Shown: one piece after another, positions 30,869 through 33,807 of the stretch
Position numbering within the stretch: position 1 is the stretch's first letter
How the letters are laid out: each line of letters begins with the position of its first letter
Source of the DNA: a virus
Strand: one strand, 5' to 3'
IMG/VR virus record: IMGVR_UViG_3300025102_000129
Span: 1-33,807 of that record
DNA: 33,807 nt
Notes under the pieces: generated by a model
What the model saw: the letters and a program-made list of their open reading frames with translations, nothing else
Told to the model about the DNA's origin: nothing
Databases searched by the model: none
Made by a program: the position numbers and the translations under genes

Positions 30869-32536
30869 TTATGAAGGTTTAGTCACAAGACTATTTACCC
30901 TTGGATATTTTACACCATTAGGCCATAGATCTCTATTTCCATGATTATCATGAGGGAACGCAGTTCCACTTTGAGGTCTTTTAAAGACATAAGATACATA
31001 TCGATTATTACCATCACCAAAACTTGTATAAGGACTTTGTGTTGGAGGATCCTCACTAGTAGTTGCAATTTGTGCTTTAGCACCCTCAATCAAATATTGA
31101 AGTGCATCTGCTTGCCTCATATTGGGATATTGTTCAGCAGCACATGCTAAAAGTCCACATACTTGAGGTGTTGCCATACTAGTACCACTAGCAGACGCAT
31201 TATAATAATTAGAATCTCTTGAATCTGCTACCTGATTACCATAACCAGAAGAGGTATTTTTCACGGATGACATAATATTACGACCAGGTGCATATACATC
31301 AACTCTTTCTTCAAAATTACTAAAAACTGCTTTAGTTTCTGATACTGTTGCTGCTGTTGCACCAACGTTTATCATATTAGTTGTAGTGCCTGGTGTTCCT
31401 CCTCTAATTGGATAGTATGTTACTCCACTAACAGTTACACTATTATTATAGTCTTCACCACCATTAACATCAGTTGGCATATAATCATTTCCAGCAGCAG
31501 AACAAAAGATCACACCATCATTCATAGCATCTATTATATCTGCGTCAACAGATGCTACAACTTTATTAAAATTAGGAATAGTGGAACTACCTGGAACAGG
31601 AATTCTTTTCGATTGTAATGTAGTTTTCTTTTGTGAATCAGTTTGACCACTAAGGTTTGTTGAATACTCGGTTCTATACTTTACTGCATTAACTGCTGAT
31701 AGATTTGGTTCATCACTAAACTCTACAAAACTCCAACTATTATTAACAATTGTTGGATTCCTTCTACCAGTTGCAGCATTTATTGGTTTATTATTATGAA
31801 AATGTCGAATATATTCAAACATAATATTATACCAAAATAAACCACTTATACCATTACCACCACCAGCATCCGATGCAAATGACATATTGTAAATATTAGC
31901 ATCTCTTGCCCAACCTTGAGTATTTCCTGCAACTGTACCTGCTACATGAGTTCCGTGACTACTGTTACCACCAGTATAAACATATGTTGCTGCAGTATTA
32001 CCACTGTAACCTAGAGTGGCACTATATTGAAACCAATTAAATTCAACTGCTCTATTGCTTCCAGTTCCATTTGGATTTGCTTTAAACTCTGGATGACCAA
32101 AATTAATATGACTATCAACAATTATCACATCTACATTTTTACCAGAACTTGTTGTATTAACTTGTTCGGTGTAGTCACTTGATCCATTAGTTCCCCAGTT
32201 TGCAGTTGCTTGTCCATTAATTAATCTTTTAATACCCCAATTTTTATCACTAGCATCGTCGGGACTCTTATCCCAAGAAGCTTGTTGAGAAGATGACCAT
32301 AACTCTTTAGTATTCAATGCAACATTTTCTTCACATGCTAAAACTCTAGAATCATTCAATAATTCAGTTGCTTCAGCATCAGATAAAGTAAAAATTGTAT
32401 TTCTACTTTGAGGTCTCATCAAATCACATGTACATGCCCTACTAGGAACAGAACCACTTCCACTAGAAGCAGTCATTTCATTACAAAAAGATGTTTTATC
32501 AGAAAAATTATTAAGGGTGACTGTATACTCTTTCAT
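30869..32536 (-). CDS. Subtilisin-like serine protease (S8 family)
   Basis: A 555-residue protein with a complete subtilase catalytic set: Asp141 in V-I-I-V-D-S-H-I, His194 in S-S-H-G-T-H-V-A-G-T, the oxyanion Asn350 in S-A-A-G-N-D, and Ser453 in S-G-T-S-M-A-T-P. Residues 1-75 (T-V-T-L-N-N-F then L-S-D-A-E-A-T-E-L-L-N-D-S-R-V-L-A-C-E-E) resemble an I9-type inhibitor propeptide, which folds the enzyme and is then cut off. No signal peptide is visible, so export is unlikely, and activity in the virion or in the host cytoplasm is more plausible. The ATG at 32536 has a strong GGAGG sequence and starts one base after the stop of the fibre gene. The position between fibre and baseplate genes suggests a virion-associated enzyme. 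Confidence 0.93.
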   Translation of the reverse strand: MKEYTVTLNNFSDKTSFCNEMTASSGSGSVPSRACTCDLMRPQSRNTIFTLSDAEATELLNDSRVLACEENVALNTKELWSSSQQASWDKSPDDASDKNWGIKRLINGQATANWGTNGSSDYTEQVNTTSSGKNVDVIIVDSHINFGHPEFKANPNGTGSNRAVEFNWFQYSATLGYSGNTAATYVYTGGNSSHGTHVAGTVAGNTQGWARDANIYNMSFASDAGGGNGISGLFWYNIMFEYIRHFHNNKPINAATGRRNPTIVNNSWSFVEFSDEPNLSAVNAVKYRTEYSTNLSGQTDSQKKTTLQSKRIPVPGSSTIPNFNKVVASVDADIIDAMNDGVIFCSAAGNDYMPTDVNGGEDYNNSVTVSGVTYYPIRGGTPGTTTNMINVGATAATVSETKAVFSNFEERVDVYAPGRNIMSSVKNTSSGYGNQVADSRDSNYYNASASGTSMATPQVCGLLACAAEQYPNMRQADALQYLIEGAKAQIATTSEDPPTQSPYTSFGDGNNRYVSYVFKRPQSGTAFPHDNHGNRDLWPNGVKYPRVNSLVTKPS

Positions 32537-32537
32537 T

Positions 32538-33807
32538 TTATGCCTCCGCTTGTATTACATCCATTGTAACTTGAATAGCCCGTGCTTGACTATCCTTGTT
32601 GGTCACTTTAGCAAGTATAGCGGTTGTTCCGCTTCCATTCCAACCAAAAACGCCAGGTGACATCAAGAATACAGTTGATCCAGCAGTAGATGTTAAAACT
32701 TCTGCAATTACACCTGCACCTGGTAATGGATCTGTCCCCTCTGTTCTACTAGCATCAGAAGTTCTAGATGCAGCATCAACATAAAGTCTAACCCAAGCAG
32801 GATGATTAACTGATACTTTAAGTAAATGATATGCTTTATATCCAGTTATTGATAAATCTCCAGAAGCAGCAGCATTAAGACTAGCAGTAGTTGCTGATAC
32901 TGTTGTTCTAGATGCTAATGATCCACCACCACCAGCAATAGTAATTGTTTTTACTGCACCAGTTCCACTTGCTACAACACCAGATCCAACAAAATTAAGA
33001 GTTGTGCCACTAGTTGATAATGATGAACCTTCATCCTGAACTATTATTCCAGAACCACCTGTACCATTAGATGCTGAAGTTATTCTACCTTGAGCATCAA
33101 CTGTAATACTTGTATTTGTATATGAACCCGCACTAACTGCAGTATTTGCAATATTTAAAGTTACATCTCCTGACGCTCCACCACCAGATAATCCAGTTCC
33201 AGCAGTAACTGCAGTAATATCACCTCCTCCTCCACCACCGACACCAGTTAAGTTTGATCCGTCACCATAGAATGTATTAGCAGTAACAGAACCACCAGCA
33301 GAAACAGTAGTAGTAGTTAGAATACCAGTAGTGGCAATCAAACCACTAGCATTAGCTTTGAGGAAGGTAATAGAATTATTCTTACTATTAATGCTAGTGA
33401 TATCAGAAAGAAGATCTAATGAATTATTATTATTTTTAATATAACTACCACTACCAGCAGTATGTAATAGTTCTAAATCATCATCATTCCCAAGAAACAA
33501 ACTTGTATTATCAGGAAGATTTACAGTATTTAAATTAGAATTACCAGCAGCATTTATAATATTAAAGTAAGATGTTCCTGTAGTACTAATACCTGCAATA
33601 CTTCCACCACCACCTCCACCACTAGTAGCGTTAATGGTAACTGCACCAGTAGAACCAGATACCGTTACATTATTTCCTGCAACTATAGAAGTTACAATTC
33701 CTGACAATAAATTAGTTCCATCACCAACCAAATTATAAACTTCATCGAAATTAGAATTTATCGCATTTGCACCTGCCAAGAGAGTGCTTCCATCTCCTGC
33801 ATTTGGG
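32538..33807 (-). CDS. Tail-fibre-like structural protein, partial (5' end outside the window)
   Basis: The frame is open to the right edge with no stop and no convincing start, so the N terminus is missing. A TTG at 33779 is the first possible start inside the window but lies within a conserved motif. The visible start (G-D-G-S-T-L-L-A-G-A-N-A-I-N-S-N-F-D-E-V-Y) matches the N-terminal motif of many phage fibre and short-tail proteins, so only a few residues are probably missing. The middle is made of short beta repeats with Gly runs (G-D-G-S-N-L-T-G-V then six Gly). The last 110 residues form a compact domain with W-V-R-L-Y-V-D-A-A-S-R-T and G-V-F-G-W-N-G-S, probably a receptor-facing or trimerisation domain. 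It is followed by the protease. Confidence 0.85.
   Translation of the reverse strand, partial: PNAGDGSTLLAGANAINSNFDEVYNLVGDGTNLLSGIVTSIVAGNNVTVSGSTGAVTINATSGGGGGGSIAGISTTGTSYFNIINAAGNSNLNTVNLPDNTSLFLGNDDDLELLHTAGSGSYIKNNNNSLDLLSDITSINSKNNSITFLKANASGLIATTGILTTTTVSAGGSVTANTFYGDGSNLTGVGGGGGGDITAVTAGTGLSGGGASGDVTLNIANTAVSAGSYTNTSITVDAQGRITSASNGTGGSGIIVQDEGSSLSTSGTTLNFVGSGVVASGTGAVKTITIAGGGGSLASRTTVSATTASLNAAASGDLSITGYKAYHLLKVSVNHPAWVRLYVDAASRTSDASRTEGTDPLPGAGVIAEVLTSTAGSTVFLMSPGVFGWNGSGTTAILAKVTNKDSQARAIQVTMDVIQAEA

Noticed and set aside
32596-32784. Plus-strand frames opposite the fibre and other large genes (for example 13596-13799, 15133-15534, 24063-24354)
   Set aside because: They are antisense shadows with low-complexity or implausible proteins, no promoters and no ribosome-binding sites.
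1-33807. tRNA genes, CRISPR arrays, insertion sequences, integrase or photosystem genes
   Set aside because: I looked for them and saw no cloverleaf-like gaps, repeat-spacer arrays, transposase or integrase motifs, or psbA/psbD-like proteins. The gaps between genes are too short for most of them.

Overview
This window is the late structural gene block of a T4-like marine myovirus. The most likely host is a picocyanobacterium (Prochlorococcus or Synechococcus). The DNA looks AT-rich, and every gene I can support is on the minus strand, so transcription runs from position 33807 towards position 1. The order of recognisable T4 homologues is conserved: gp8, gp13, gp14, gp15, gp16, gp17, gp18, gp19, gp20, gp67-like, gp21, gp22, gp23. 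The cyanobacterial host is inferred from a Ycf35 (DUF1257) gene paired with a DUF2997 gene, from a NifU-type gene, and from gene sequences typical of cyanomyoviruses. No photosystem gene, tRNA, integrase, insertion sequence or CRISPR array is visible.

Right end, in transcription order. 33807-32538 is a tail-fibre-like protein that enters from outside the window. 32536-30869 is a subtilisin-like (S8) serine protease. 30836-29283 is baseplate wedge gp8. 29276-21753 is a 2507-residue DUF4815-type structural protein, which fills the space that holds gp9-gp12 and wac in T4. Two small structural or unknown genes follow (21750-21526 and 21536-21150). Then come neck proteins gp13 and gp14, tail completion protein gp15 and small terminase gp16 (21124-17374).

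Middle. About 5.3 kb of accessory genes separates small terminase gp16 from large terminase gp17. In order these are: a 1275-residue coiled-coil plus beta-helix fibre-like protein; a 110-residue structural protein; a 56-residue ORF; a 94-residue Gly/Asn-rich protein whose first residues resemble the T4 capsid-targeting sequence; DUF2997; Ycf35; and a DUF192 protein with a phage-type C-terminal extension. gp17 then overlaps a NifU C-terminal-domain (Fe-S scaffold) gene by one base.

Left. gp18 sheath, gp19 tube, gp20 portal, a small unknown, a gp67-like core protein, gp21 protease, gp22 scaffold and gp23 major capsid protein come in T4 order. A strong UUCG-loop hairpin terminator follows gp23. 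The last gene is a ParB-like protein that runs off the left edge.

Regulation. Twelve transcription units or genes have a T4-type late promoter element (NATAAATA, or the CTAAATA variant) on the minus strand, mostly 22-35 bases ahead of the start codon. Within units, genes are packed with stop/start overlaps (TAATG, ATGA, TAGTG). The Ycf35, DUF2997 and DUF192 genes have such late elements, so host-like functions appear to be made together with virion proteins. No gap between genes exceeds about 135 bases. Functional names rest on my recognition of families, not on database searches.
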